A stretch of 17,143 bases of DNA, from the NCBI GenBank assembly GCA_910579285.1, contig CAJTTT010000048.1:1-17143 (forward strand). The letters run 5' to 3'. Every line of letters begins with the position of its first letter. Position 1 is the stretch's first letter. This DNA comes from an uncultured Lachnospiraceae bacterium. Its GTDB lineage: Bacteria > Bacillota > Clostridia > Lachnospirales > Lachnospiraceae. Of this stretch, positions 1 to 6,174 are shown one piece after another. Below the pieces are notes generated by a model. That model saw only the letters and a list, made by a program, of their open reading frames with translations. It made no database searches and was not told where the DNA came from. The position numbers and the translations under genes were made by a program.

Positions 1-43
1 TACCTACAGGCTCAATCCGGGATAAAGGGTATGGAATCTCGGA

Positions 44-2104
44 TTACAATTCAGGCAGGGCATCCCGATCTTCATTCTCCCTGAGAATTGTATAAGCTTC
101 ATTTGGGTGCATGTTATCCTGATGAAACCTCGGAGCAACCGCCCTTGTAAATCTCGGATATACCAGATGTGCAATCCCCTGTTCTTTTGCCCTGTCTTTC
201 GCTGTAAACTGATATCTGACCGAACCAAGAAGCATATTGTTAATTTTCTCTAATCCATCGCTGCGAAGCGGTGTCGCCGTCACACCATATACATATTTTG
301 CTCGCACCTCCTGCAATATTTCTACAAAGGTATCAGACGCGGCATGATGGCACTCATCCACGATCAGCATGCCATACTCCTTCAATCTTTTGTGGAATTC
401 TCCCTTTTTACAAACAGATCCCACCATGGCTATATCAATGATTCCTGTCGTAGAATCATGCGCCCCCTGCAGTCTGCCTACAACGCTTTTTCTCCTTTTC
501 TTCCTCCCGGTCGGCGTCTCATATTCGGGCAGTTCCTCATCTATGGTTAGGAAATTTTCCATGGCGCTTTCCCATTGTTCTATCAATGCCGAAGATTGCA
601 ATAAAATCAGCGTATTAACCTTTTTTCTTGCAATTATATTGCAGCAGACTACGGTTTTGCCGAACGCGGTAGCCGCGTGAAGTATCCCTGTCTCATGTTT
701 CAGCATAGCTTCCACTGCCGGAATCTGTGATCCCTTCAATTGTCCTTGAAATGCAATCCGAATCGCATTTCCCTGGCATCGTTCATCCCGAATATGATAT
801 GCAATTCCACTCTTATCACATTTGACAGCCACATCTTCCAATAATCCTCTGGGAATCCTGATATATTCGCCCTCGTCTCTACCAAGATAAATGTATCGGG
901 AATTGGCAAAATTAGACAACCCTATCGCCTGATTCTTAAAAAATGCCGGATTTTGAAATGCCGCCAGTTCCCGTATCCTGTTTTGGATTCTTGGCGCCAA
1001 TTTTTCTCTCAAAATATAAACGCCATCTGCCAGGGTAATTTGAAGATCTCCATTTACATCACTCTTCCAAAAATCCTTTGTCCTATCCCATGGTTTTTCC
1101 CCATCCTGTTCCAATATCTCATTGGTCTCTATCGCTTCATTTGCCGAAAAGCTTTTCCATTCTTTTATCTTGTCTTCTATAAGCTCCTTTGAAAGCTTAG
1201 GCTTACTTAACAATATTTTCCACTGATCCGGGTATGCGTTCCAGTTCTCATCCACAAATGCACTGTTCCCCTCTTTGAGAGCCTGTCCCTGCAATGGCAG
1301 TGCGATCAGGTTGCCGATACCGCCCTGCGAAAGATGGTCCTGCATCGGCAGCATTCTGTCATAGAAGCGAAAGGATTTCAAATTGACAGATTCTGCCCCT
1401 TTTCTCAACAATGTATTTCCAAATTTTCTTGCCAGAGAAGCCTCAATTTTCTTCTGAAAAAAGATCCAGAGATGAGCGCCACATCCCGACCTTGATCGTT
1501 CCACCAGAGGATCTATGCCGTTGATGACACATATTTCACGCAGTGCATCTACTTCTTCCTTCCAGATATCGTCCGTATTGGCAAAATCGCGCTTCTCCGC
1601 ATTTTTGTCATGGTTGTCAAAATCAAATACAAGGAATCTGCAGGTATCATCCTCCAACAGCGGATAAATGCCTATTACATCTGCCGCATCTTCCGAAACA
1701 CCCTTTAAATGTGCCATGATCTGCTGTTTCTCCAGCTTTTTATATGCCTGCCTTTTACAATCCTGACATCTGATCTTACTGCCGCTCATTCTTGGGCAGC
1801 CTGTCTTATAAAAATTATAGCATTGCGTGTAATAATGGATCTCTCGCGTAGATTTTTTGATGGTCCGTTTGGCATATACATCCGTGCGGCCCCAAAACAT
1901 AGAGAAAAACAGATTAGCGTCATGATCGGTAATCTTTCTGGAAATTATCCTCGCTCCTTGATCGGGATCAGGCAAATCCCCGTTTTTCATTATAGCAGGC
2001 ACATGATAAGAAATCCCCGCTCCATCAAGCAGGGATTTTAGATACTGATTTTCTTTTTCCAAACATATAATTTTATTTTGCAAGGACAAAATTTCATCTG
2101 TCAT
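44..2104 (-). CDS. TOTE-type archaeo-eukaryotic primase + XPB-like SF2 helicase, C-terminally truncated
   Basis: Primase-helicase of the family annotated in Pfam as 'TOTE conflict system, archaeo-eukaryotic primase domain'. Seen in order: a short N-terminal coiled coil (about residues 5-26); a putative zinc cluster C95, C103, C113, C116; the primase metal motif DFD (161-163) in a hydrophobic strand; the primase histidine H211 in SGCGAHLWIFF; then helicase lobe 1 with Walker A ATAFGKT (478-484), DECHH (583-587) and TATPLR (609-614). The family is normally several hundred residues longer, with a second RecA lobe carrying motifs IV-VI. Here a TAA stop follows residue 686, so lobe 2 is missing and helicase activity is unlikely. 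Neither of the other frames near the stop continues the helicase. The start is supported by GAGGAG about 9 bases upstream. It is the last gene of the ART-NADAR cluster. Family call is confident; a mobile-genome conflict role is inferred from the family. Confidence 0.82.
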   Translation of the reverse strand: MTDEILSLQNKIICLEKENQYLKSLLDGAGISYHVPAIMKNGDLPDPDQGARIISRKITDHDANLFFSMFWGRTDVYAKRTIKKSTREIHYYTQCYNFYKTGCPRMSGSKIRCQDCKRQAYKKLEKQQIMAHLKGVSEDAADVIGIYPLLEDDTCRFLVFDFDNHDKNAEKRDFANTDDIWKEEVDALREICVINGIDPLVERSRSGCGAHLWIFFQKKIEASLARKFGNTLLRKGAESVNLKSFRFYDRMLPMQDHLSQGGIGNLIALPLQGQALKEGNSAFVDENWNAYPDQWKILLSKPKLSKELIEDKIKEWKSFSANEAIETNEILEQDGEKPWDRTKDFWKSDVNGDLQITLADGVYILREKLAPRIQNRIRELAAFQNPAFFKNQAIGLSNFANSRYIYLGRDEGEYIRIPRGLLEDVAVKCDKSGIAYHIRDERCQGNAIRIAFQGQLKGSQIPAVEAMLKHETGILHAATAFGKTVVCCNIIARKKVNTLILLQSSALIEQWESAMENFLTIDEELPEYETPTGRKKRRKSVVGRLQGAHDSTTGIIDIAMVGSVCKKGEFHKRLKEYGMLIVDECHHAASDTFVEILQEVRAKYVYGVTATPLRSDGLEKINNMLLGSVRYQFTAKDRAKEQGIAHLVYPRFTRAVAPRFHQDNMHPNEAYTILRENEDRDALPEL

Positions 2105-2307
2105 GTCAATGATTCTCCTCGATAAGCAAATTTCGCTGTCTCTTCTACTATTTCCGCCGGTATCATATTGATGGACGCAGCGAATTATTATTCACATATC
2201 TTTCTAATGTCATCTACATCAAAGCGTCTTTGTTTCAATATCCCAAAATCTATAAACTTCTCCGCAATTCCTGCTGTATCTTCGTCTACCGCAATTAAAT
2301 GATACTC
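2101..2307 (-). pseudogene. Decayed coding remnant between the NADAR gene and the primase-helicase
   Basis: Directly after the NADAR stop codon (TGA) the same frame stays open for 38 codons. It encodes a protein-like sequence beginning EYHLIAVDEDTAGIAEKF and ending DDIRKICE, then two TAA stops. The same frame then reopens and contains a 21-codon ORF, MIPAEIVEETAKF..., running 2166 to 2101, whose TGA overlaps the ATG of the next gene (ATGA). No ATG lies in the first stretch and no ribosome binding site precedes the second. I read this as the broken 3' end of a lost gene or a lost C-terminal domain. I do not recognise the family. Readthrough of the TGA is possible but not supported by anything else. 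Confidence 0.4.
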
Positions 2308-2784
2308 TCACAGCTTATCCCGCACCATCATCAAGGCATATCCCAGCAGATTTTGTCCCTTCCATTTTGTCCGTTCAAACCTGTCTGAATCGTTCATCGA
2401 CAATCCAATACCCCAAATGCGGTCTTTTACGGCACACTCTGCCAAAACAGCATCCTCCGTAGCTTTAAGCAGTTTTCTCAGTTCAATATTTTGCGAAAAC
2501 TTTGCTAGTAATCCCTCATAAACAATAATCTGCCGCACGCCGCTCCAATAGTGGTCGTCATATCCTGAAACACGCCGTCCAAGTTCCTTGATACAGGCAG
2601 CATCGTCTGTTTCAAGAATTTGCGCTGCTATCTCGTTGTCGCAAAAACAAACCGCCTTGCGGTACATCATAAACTGCTCCATAGATGAAAAAGAATCCCC
2701 TTCAAACGTGAAGCAGGATAAATACCAATTACTCAGGTATCCATTTTCTTCATCCGGATTATGAAAGCAAATAACAGGCTTCAT
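2308..2784 (-). CDS. NADAR-family (YbiA-like) ADP-ribose glycohydrolase
   Basis: 158 residues, the usual length for a single-domain NADAR/YbiA/DUF1768 protein. Visible family features are the N-terminal NPDEENGYLSNWY block, the helix SSMEQFMMYRKA with E36 at the conserved acidic position, the GRRVSGYDDHYW block (69-80), the WGIG loop at 124-127, and the C-terminal WKGQNLLGYALMMVR helix (141-155). Known of the family: some members cleave N-glycosidic bonds in riboflavin intermediates, and others remove ADP-ribose from guanine in nucleic acid and act as antitoxins to DarT-type ADP-ribosyltransferases. Its ATG overlaps the stop of the upstream gene (ATGA), implying translational coupling, and an ADP-ribosyltransferase lies two genes upstream. 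Inference: it reverses the modification made by that transferase. Family assignment is confident; substrate is not known. Confidence 0.88.
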   Translation of the reverse strand: MKPVICFHNPDEENGYLSNWYLSCFTFEGDSFSSMEQFMMYRKAVCFCDNEIAAQILETDDAACIKELGRRVSGYDDHYWSGVRQIIVYEGLLAKFSQNIELRKLLKATEDAVLAECAVKDRIWGIGLSMNDSDRFERTKWKGQNLLGYALMMVRDKL

Positions 2785-3206
2785 ACGATCCCCACTTTCT
2801 TTACAGCAAGTTCCAATTCCAGATCATGTAGTCCGGCATACGCCCTTTTCAAATAGACAAGCGGCACTTTTTCGATAACTGCACAACTCGGAATATTGTA
2901 CTGCCATTGGTAGTAAGCATAAAATTCACCAATCCAGTCGGGAAGAAATCCGCTCAATGCGCTGCCTTTTTTCAACTCATATCGGTCTGTATGCAGAAAA
3001 TACTTCCATAAAGCCTGTACATCCATCGTGCAGATAAATGCCTGTGCTTCGTCTATATATTTTCTTGTATTGCTTTTCATATAGGAGCGGATGAAGTCCT
3101 CCGTATCCATATCTGGATAGGTTATCGCCACATAATCAAACAGCTTTCCCTGATTTTCAATTATCTCATCCAAATACGCTTTAGAATAGGCTTCCATATT
3201 GTTCAC
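2781..3206 (-). CDS. Unrecognised 141-residue protein between the ART and NADAR genes
   Basis: I do not recognise a characterised family. The protein is soluble, mostly helical by composition, and acidic. It has no signal peptide, membrane segment, cysteine cluster or nucleotide-binding motif. Aromatic-rich segments stand out: DWIGEFYAYYQWQYNIPS (about 90-107) and the C-terminal LKRAYAGLHDLELELA. The start ATG lies 8 bases after the ADP-ribosyltransferase stop codon, and its own stop overlaps the NADAR start, so the three are almost certainly co-translated. That wedge position suggests a dedicated partner: an immunity or neutralising protein, a substrate adaptor, or a specificity factor for the transferase. 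These roles are inference from position only. Confidence 0.8.
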   Translation of the reverse strand: MNNMEAYSKAYLDEIIENQGKLFDYVAITYPDMDTEDFIRSYMKSNTRKYIDEAQAFICTMDVQALWKYFLHTDRYELKKGSALSGFLPDWIGEFYAYYQWQYNIPSCAVIEKVPLVYLKRAYAGLHDLELELAVKKVGIV

Positions 3207-3214
3207 CTCATCTT

Positions 3215-3904
3215 TCAGACTAATGTGCTGAACACTTTGGTTACACGGTTTCGGTCTGAATCAATCAGTTTTCGCATATTCTCACGCGCCAACATGTCCC
3301 GTCTGTTGTACTTCTTATTAAACTCCGCAAAATCAACAGACCGCAATACATCGGAATGTTCAGACAATTTTTTGTACGCCCGCTCTGTTTTGACACAATA
3401 CTGAATGCCTAATCCGCCGAGAGCCAGTAATTCCTCCAAAATATCTATATCTACTTCATCGCGGACAAAGGCCTTGGCAATATAGAAATATGAGGCATTG
3501 GCTCTCCACCCCTTAATCACATCATACTCTTCCGTCGATATACCAAACTTGTCAATAAATTGTTTTGATAATATACGATAACGCTTAGAATCTGCCGCGT
3601 CGCGATGTTTCATCAGTTCAGCCAGCCATGTCAGAGCGCTGTATTCCTGAAAATCCAATATTTTCAGCTCATCTGTGTCCAATTCAAATTCATGCACCCA
3701 TCCATTTAGTGCATTCGGCCGGTAAACCGCCCATTCCTTTGCGAGCTCCAAACTTTCCGTAAGGTAAAACCCTTTTCCGTAATCATGCCTTTCTTCACCC
3801 AATCCAAACTTTGGCATTACCGTTTCGTTCGAACTGCCGTGATATAAAATGATTTTTCCCACAACACTCTCCTCTGACTTTTGCCACCACTTTCCTGTAT
3901 TCAT
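3215..3904 (-). CDS. DUF3990-type ADP-ribosyltransferase-fold protein (predicted toxin/effector)
   Basis: 229 residues, cytoplasmic, no signal peptide. The N-terminal third carries PARP-like active-site motifs: YHGS (H22), then DYGKGFYLTES (41-51), resembling the PARP G-K-G-[IV]-Y-F-A loop with its tyrosine, then AKEWA. The third motif, QYCVKTERA (168-176), puts glutamine where classical PARPs have the catalytic glutamate, so the triad looks like H-Y-Q. A KGWRANASYF segment (131-140) fits the conserved middle block of DUF3990. Start chosen at 3904 because a strong purine-rich ribosome binding site, AGGGGGGAGGG, precedes it. It is the first gene of a cluster with an unknown protein and a NADAR eraser. 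The fold call is good; actual transferase activity and target (nucleic acid, protein or small molecule) are unproven. Confidence 0.8.
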   Translation of the reverse strand: MNTGKWWQKSEESVVGKIILYHGSSNETVMPKFGLGEERHDYGKGFYLTESLELAKEWAVYRPNALNGWVHEFELDTDELKILDFQEYSALTWLAELMKHRDAADSKRYRILSKQFIDKFGISTEEYDVIKGWRANASYFYIAKAFVRDEVDIDILEELLALGGLGIQYCVKTERAYKKLSEHSDVLRSVDFAEFNKKYNRRDMLARENMRKLIDSDRNRVTKVFSTLV

Positions 3905-3937
3905 TATACCCTCCCCCCTTTAATTTCACAATTAAAT

Positions 3938-3943
3938 ATTATA
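3938..3943 (-). promoter_or_regulatory. Candidate -10 element for the ART-NADAR cluster
   Basis: Perfect TATAAT on the minus strand about 34 bases upstream of the transferase start codon, in an AT-rich leader. No good -35 hexamer lies at 16-18 bases; the best candidate, TTGTGA, is 21 bases away. It is the only housekeeping-type signal seen in the 120 bases upstream, so it is offered with low to moderate confidence. Confidence 0.4.
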
Positions 3944-4026
3944 AAAGGACATTCAGAAGCCCTATCACAATTCTTCCAAATGCCCTACACATCTTTATCG
4001 CTATTTCACCCGCCACACAAACCGTT

Positions 4027-4158
4027 CTATTTTGTTACCACCGCATGTACCGTACTCTTGCTAATCCCAAACTCCTTCGCCGTCTGCCTCACCGTAGCAT
4101 TGTTCTCAATAATATAGTTGGCAATGTTCATTGCACGCTCTTCAATATAGTCCTTCAA
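4027..4158 (-). pseudogene. spoIIID: Truncated spoIIID-like sporulation regulator (N-terminal half)
   Basis: Starting at TTG (4158) with GAGGGG 7 bases upstream, the frame reads LKDYIEERAMNIANYIIE followed by NATVRQTAKEFGISKSTVH, then AVVTK and a TAG stop, 43 residues in all. SpoIIID is normally 80-95 residues. The match to the start of SpoIIID is near full identity in the motif KDYI-ER---IA-YI through the helix-turn-helix RQTAKEFGISKSTVH. Right after that histidine, where the family has lysine-aspartate and then the C-terminal helices needed for DNA binding, the sequence becomes unrelated. The break is therefore near base 4045. A well-formed sigma-E promoter lies upstream, as expected for real spoIIID. 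The product would probably not bind DNA properly. It is either a relic or one half of a gene split by an inserted element. Confidence 0.72.
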
Positions 4159-4163
4159 GAGAA

Positions 4164-4212
4164 AACCCCTCAGAATACTTTTTTACATTGTATGAGGGGT
4201 TGTGAGGGGTTA
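4164..4212. repeat. Two tandem TGAGGGGTT repeats plus one inverted copy over the spoIIID promoter
   Basis: TGAGGGGTTG (4193-4202) and TGAGGGGTTA (4203-4212) are direct repeats one helical turn apart. A perfect inverted copy, AACCCCTCA, lies at 4164-4172 and contains the ribosome binding site of the fragment. The two direct copies fill the spacer of the sigma-E promoter, so they could be protein-binding sites. They sit upstream of the predicted start of transcription, so an mRNA hairpin hiding the ribosome binding site is unlikely from this promoter. Confidence 0.55.
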
Positions 4213-4215
4213 TGA
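4187..4215 (-). promoter_or_regulatory. Sigma-E-type sporulation promoter of the spoIIID fragment
   Basis: On the minus strand TCATAAC (4209-4215) is followed by exactly 14 bases and then CATACAAT (4187-4194). This fits the Bacillus/Clostridium mother-cell sigma-E consensus: a -35 of [GT][AC]ATA with degenerate flanks, a 14-base spacer, and a -10 of CATACA[AC]T. The predicted transcript start would be near 4180, about 22 bases before the TTG start codon. spoIIID is a classic sigma-E target, so promoter and gene identity support each other. Confidence 0.65.
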
Positions 4216-4675
4216 CAGTTTAACATTTTAGTATTCTATAACAATATATTAATTCCTAATCTTAACTACACACTCTATCTTTGCTATATTTTTCACGAAA
4301 CCTAATGGTTCCACTGTACCATTATGAAAAAGGTTGTCGGCAACGTTGCTTACTATCCTTAATTGTATCTCATCCCCCTATGTTGGCAGCCGCTAAATAA
4401 AACATACCTGCCTGCACAAATTAGGTGAGCTGAACACATTTTTCAGAAGTTTAGGCGCTTCGAAACACGAATCACGAAAAACAGTATGCGATTTAACATA
4501 TAGAAAATTAGAGTGAAATGATCTGCTATTTTTCAATACCTTTCTACGACTTCGTTCAAGAATAGAACCCGCCTTCCTCTTCATCGTTTAAAACAGACCC
4601 TCCATGCATGGAATATTCCTATTCAGGGAAAAATATGCCTATCATAATTTGTCTTTCATTAAGGAGGTATTTCCC
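4216..4675. other. AT-rich intergenic stretch with no convincing gene
   Basis: About 460 bases between the divergent spoIIID-like fragment and the oxidoreductase. An open frame on the minus strand (4393-4584) lacks a ribosome binding site and has a basic, low-complexity product, so it is not called. The only structure seen is a 7-base-pair inverted repeat, TAATGGT / ACCATTA with 8 bases between arms, at 4303-4324, which could be an operator. No clear promoter for the downstream gene was found. Confidence 0.5.
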
Positions 4676-5758
4676 ATGAATAGAAAAGTACGGATCGCCC
4701 AATACGGCTGTGGAAAGATGAGCGTTTATCTGATGCGGTATGTATTGGAGAAAGGTGCGGAGCTGGCCGCGGCATTTGACGTGAATCCGGCAGTTATCGG
4801 AAAAGACATCGGAGAAATTATGGGTACAGACCCTGTCGGCATTGCCATTTCCGATGCCAAAGACGCCGACAAGATCCTGGGCGAACTGAAGCCGGACGCC
4901 TGTATCATTGCCACGCGCTCCACCATGATCGATGTCAAAGGCGCTTTTACTGTCTGTGCAAAGAACGGGGTAAACGCCATTTCCACCTGTGAAGAATCCT
5001 TGTATCCGTGGAACTCTTCCTATCAGATTACGAAGGAGCTGGATGAACTGGCAAAGGCCAACAACTGTACGCTCTGCGGCAGCGGCTACCCTGATATGTA
5101 CTGGGGGTCTCTGATCACAACACTGGCTGGCTCAATCCACCATTTAAAGAAAATCACTGGCAGCAGCAGCTACAATGTGGAAGACTATGGCATTGCGCTT
5201 GCAGAAGGGCACGGCGCAGGACTTTCCATTGCAGAGTTTGAAAAGCAGATTGGCAATTACAACGGCCTGTCCTATAAGGAAACCGAAAAGCTGATTATCA
5301 ACGGAGTTATAGAGCCTTCCTATATGTGGAACCAGAACGGATGGCTCTGCAGTCAGCTTGGTCTGCACATTATTTCCCAGACGCAGGAATGCATTCCCAT
5401 CACTCACAAGGAAGACCTGCGCTCCAGTACACTTGGCATGACAATCAAAGCGGGAAATGCCACCGGGATGTCCGCCATCGTGACTACCGAAACAGCGGAG
5501 GGTATCACGTTGGAAACCCGGTGTCTTGGCTATGTATACGGCCCGGAAGACATGGATCGAAACGAGTGGACACTGGAAGGCGAACCGAATACAACCATTG
5601 TGGTAAACCGTCCCGCCACGGTGGAGCTGACCTGCGCAACGCTGACCAACCGCATACCGATGCTGATCGACGCGCCTTCCGGGTATATCACAACCGAAAA
5701 AATGCCAGTAAACCATTACCTGACAAACCCCATGCATGCTTATGTAAAAAGTAAATAA
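4676..5758 (+). CDS. 2,4-diaminopentanoate dehydrogenase / dihydrodipicolinate reductase-like NAD(P)-dependent oxidoreductase
   Basis: 360 residues from the ATG at 4676, chosen over an upstream in-frame ATG because a perfect AAGGAGG (4661-4667) sits 8 bases before it. The N-terminus is a Rossmann fold: IAQYGCGKM (residues 7-15, GxG) and an acidic D35 at the end of the second strand, which suggests NAD(H) over NADP(H). The arrangement of a DapB-like nucleotide-binding domain followed by a long C-terminal domain (GSGYPDMYWGSL, EGHGAGLSIAEFE) matches the diaminopentanoate dehydrogenase group, known from clostridial ornithine fermentation. None of the other ornithine-pathway genes (ornithine racemase, aminomutase, thiolase) are nearby, so the true substrate is uncertain. 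It stands alone; no terminator was seen after it. Confidence 0.75.
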   Translation: MNRKVRIAQYGCGKMSVYLMRYVLEKGAELAAAFDVNPAVIGKDIGEIMGTDPVGIAISDAKDADKILGELKPDACIIATRSTMIDVKGAFTVCAKNGVNAISTCEESLYPWNSSYQITKELDELAKANNCTLCGSGYPDMYWGSLITTLAGSIHHLKKITGSSSYNVEDYGIALAEGHGAGLSIAEFEKQIGNYNGLSYKETEKLIINGVIEPSYMWNQNGWLCSQLGLHIISQTQECIPITHKEDLRSSTLGMTIKAGNATGMSAIVTTETAEGITLETRCLGYVYGPEDMDRNEWTLEGEPNTTIVVNRPATVELTCATLTNRIPMLIDAPSGYITTEKMPVNHYLTNPMHAYVKSK

Positions 5759-5796
5759 GGCTCATAATAAATTCCTCACGCGGTAAACTGCCTAAC

Positions 5797-5834
5797 CTTA
5801 CAAAACTGTAAGTTACAGCGCACCAACTGTAAGG
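5797..5834. promoter_or_regulatory. Operator-like TGTAAG palindrome with a second half-site
   Basis: CTTACA-AAAC-TGTAAG (5797-5812) is a 6+6 palindrome of the kind bound by TetR-family repressors. The 9-mer AACTGTAAG at 5804-5812 recurs exactly at 5825-5833, 21 bases (two helical turns) further on. The site lies between the oxidoreductase and the small membrane gene, so it could control the latter. No regulator gene is adjacent. Confidence 0.45.
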
Positions 5835-5923
5835 AAAACCAATGGATGCACACTTTCATATTTGATATTCTTATCTCAGAAAAACAAACACTTGACAATC
5901 ATACAAAAAGGAGAACGAAAAAT

Positions 5924-6100
5924 ATGAAAAGAGCATTTATTGCAGCAATAACTATCGTAGGAATTATAGCAGTACGCATGATACTTTCCCTCTCTCTCAG
6001 TGAGCAGGCCGCTGAGATATTCTGCAGAGTATCCCTCAGCTTTTTGTTCTTCTATTATATCTGCACATTACCCAGGGCCAGAAAACACGATGTGCAGTAG
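5924..6100 (+). CDS. Small membrane protein of 58 residues, unknown function
   Basis: ATG at 5924 is preceded by AAAAAGGAG (5905-5913), which is why this start is preferred over an in-frame ATG at 5846 without one. The product MKRAFIAAITIVGIIAVRMI... has two hydrophobic stretches (about residues 4-22 and 33-47) joined by a short polar loop, and ends in a basic tail RARKHDVQ. That is a typical topology for a small two-helix membrane protein. I recognise no family. A palindromic operator-like site lies about 90-125 bases upstream. It converges with the diguanylate cyclase gene. Confidence 0.5.
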   Translation: MKRAFIAAITIVGIIAVRMILSLSLSEQAAEIFCRVSLSFLFFYYICTLPRARKHDVQ

Positions 6101-6113
6101 TCTCTTCTATGTC

Positions 6114-6149
6114 AAAAAAGGAGCAGCATCATTTATGATACTGCTCCTT
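6114..6149 (-). terminator. Rho-independent terminator of the diguanylate cyclase gene
   Basis: Stem AAGGAGCAG / CTGCTCCTT (6118-6126 with 6141-6149), one mismatch, then ATCA/TGAT and a 4-base loop. On the minus strand it is followed by six T residues (A-tract 6114-6119 on plus). It lies 25 bases past the cyclase stop. There is no T-tract on the plus side, so it serves mainly the minus strand. Confidence 0.85.
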
Positions 6150-6174
6150 AACTATTCATTGCTTATCAAAATGA

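Noticed and set aside
3881..4117. 78-codon open frame on the plus strand
   Set aside because: It is antisense to the spoIIID-like fragment and the start of the transferase gene, whose families are recognisable.
4164..4201. Inverted repeat hiding the ribosome binding site of the spoIIID fragment in an mRNA hairpin
   Set aside because: The upstream arm lies before the predicted sigma-E transcript start, so it would not be in that mRNA.
4303..4324. Inverted repeat TAATGGT / ACCATTA as a terminator
   Set aside because: AT-rich 7-base-pair stem without a T-run; at most an operator.
4393..4584. 63-codon open frame on the minus strand
   Set aside because: No ribosome binding site, basic low-complexity product, no recognisable family.
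5893..5898. TTGACA as a -35 box for the small membrane protein
   Set aside because: It is only about 26 bases from the start codon and no -10 box follows at the right distance.
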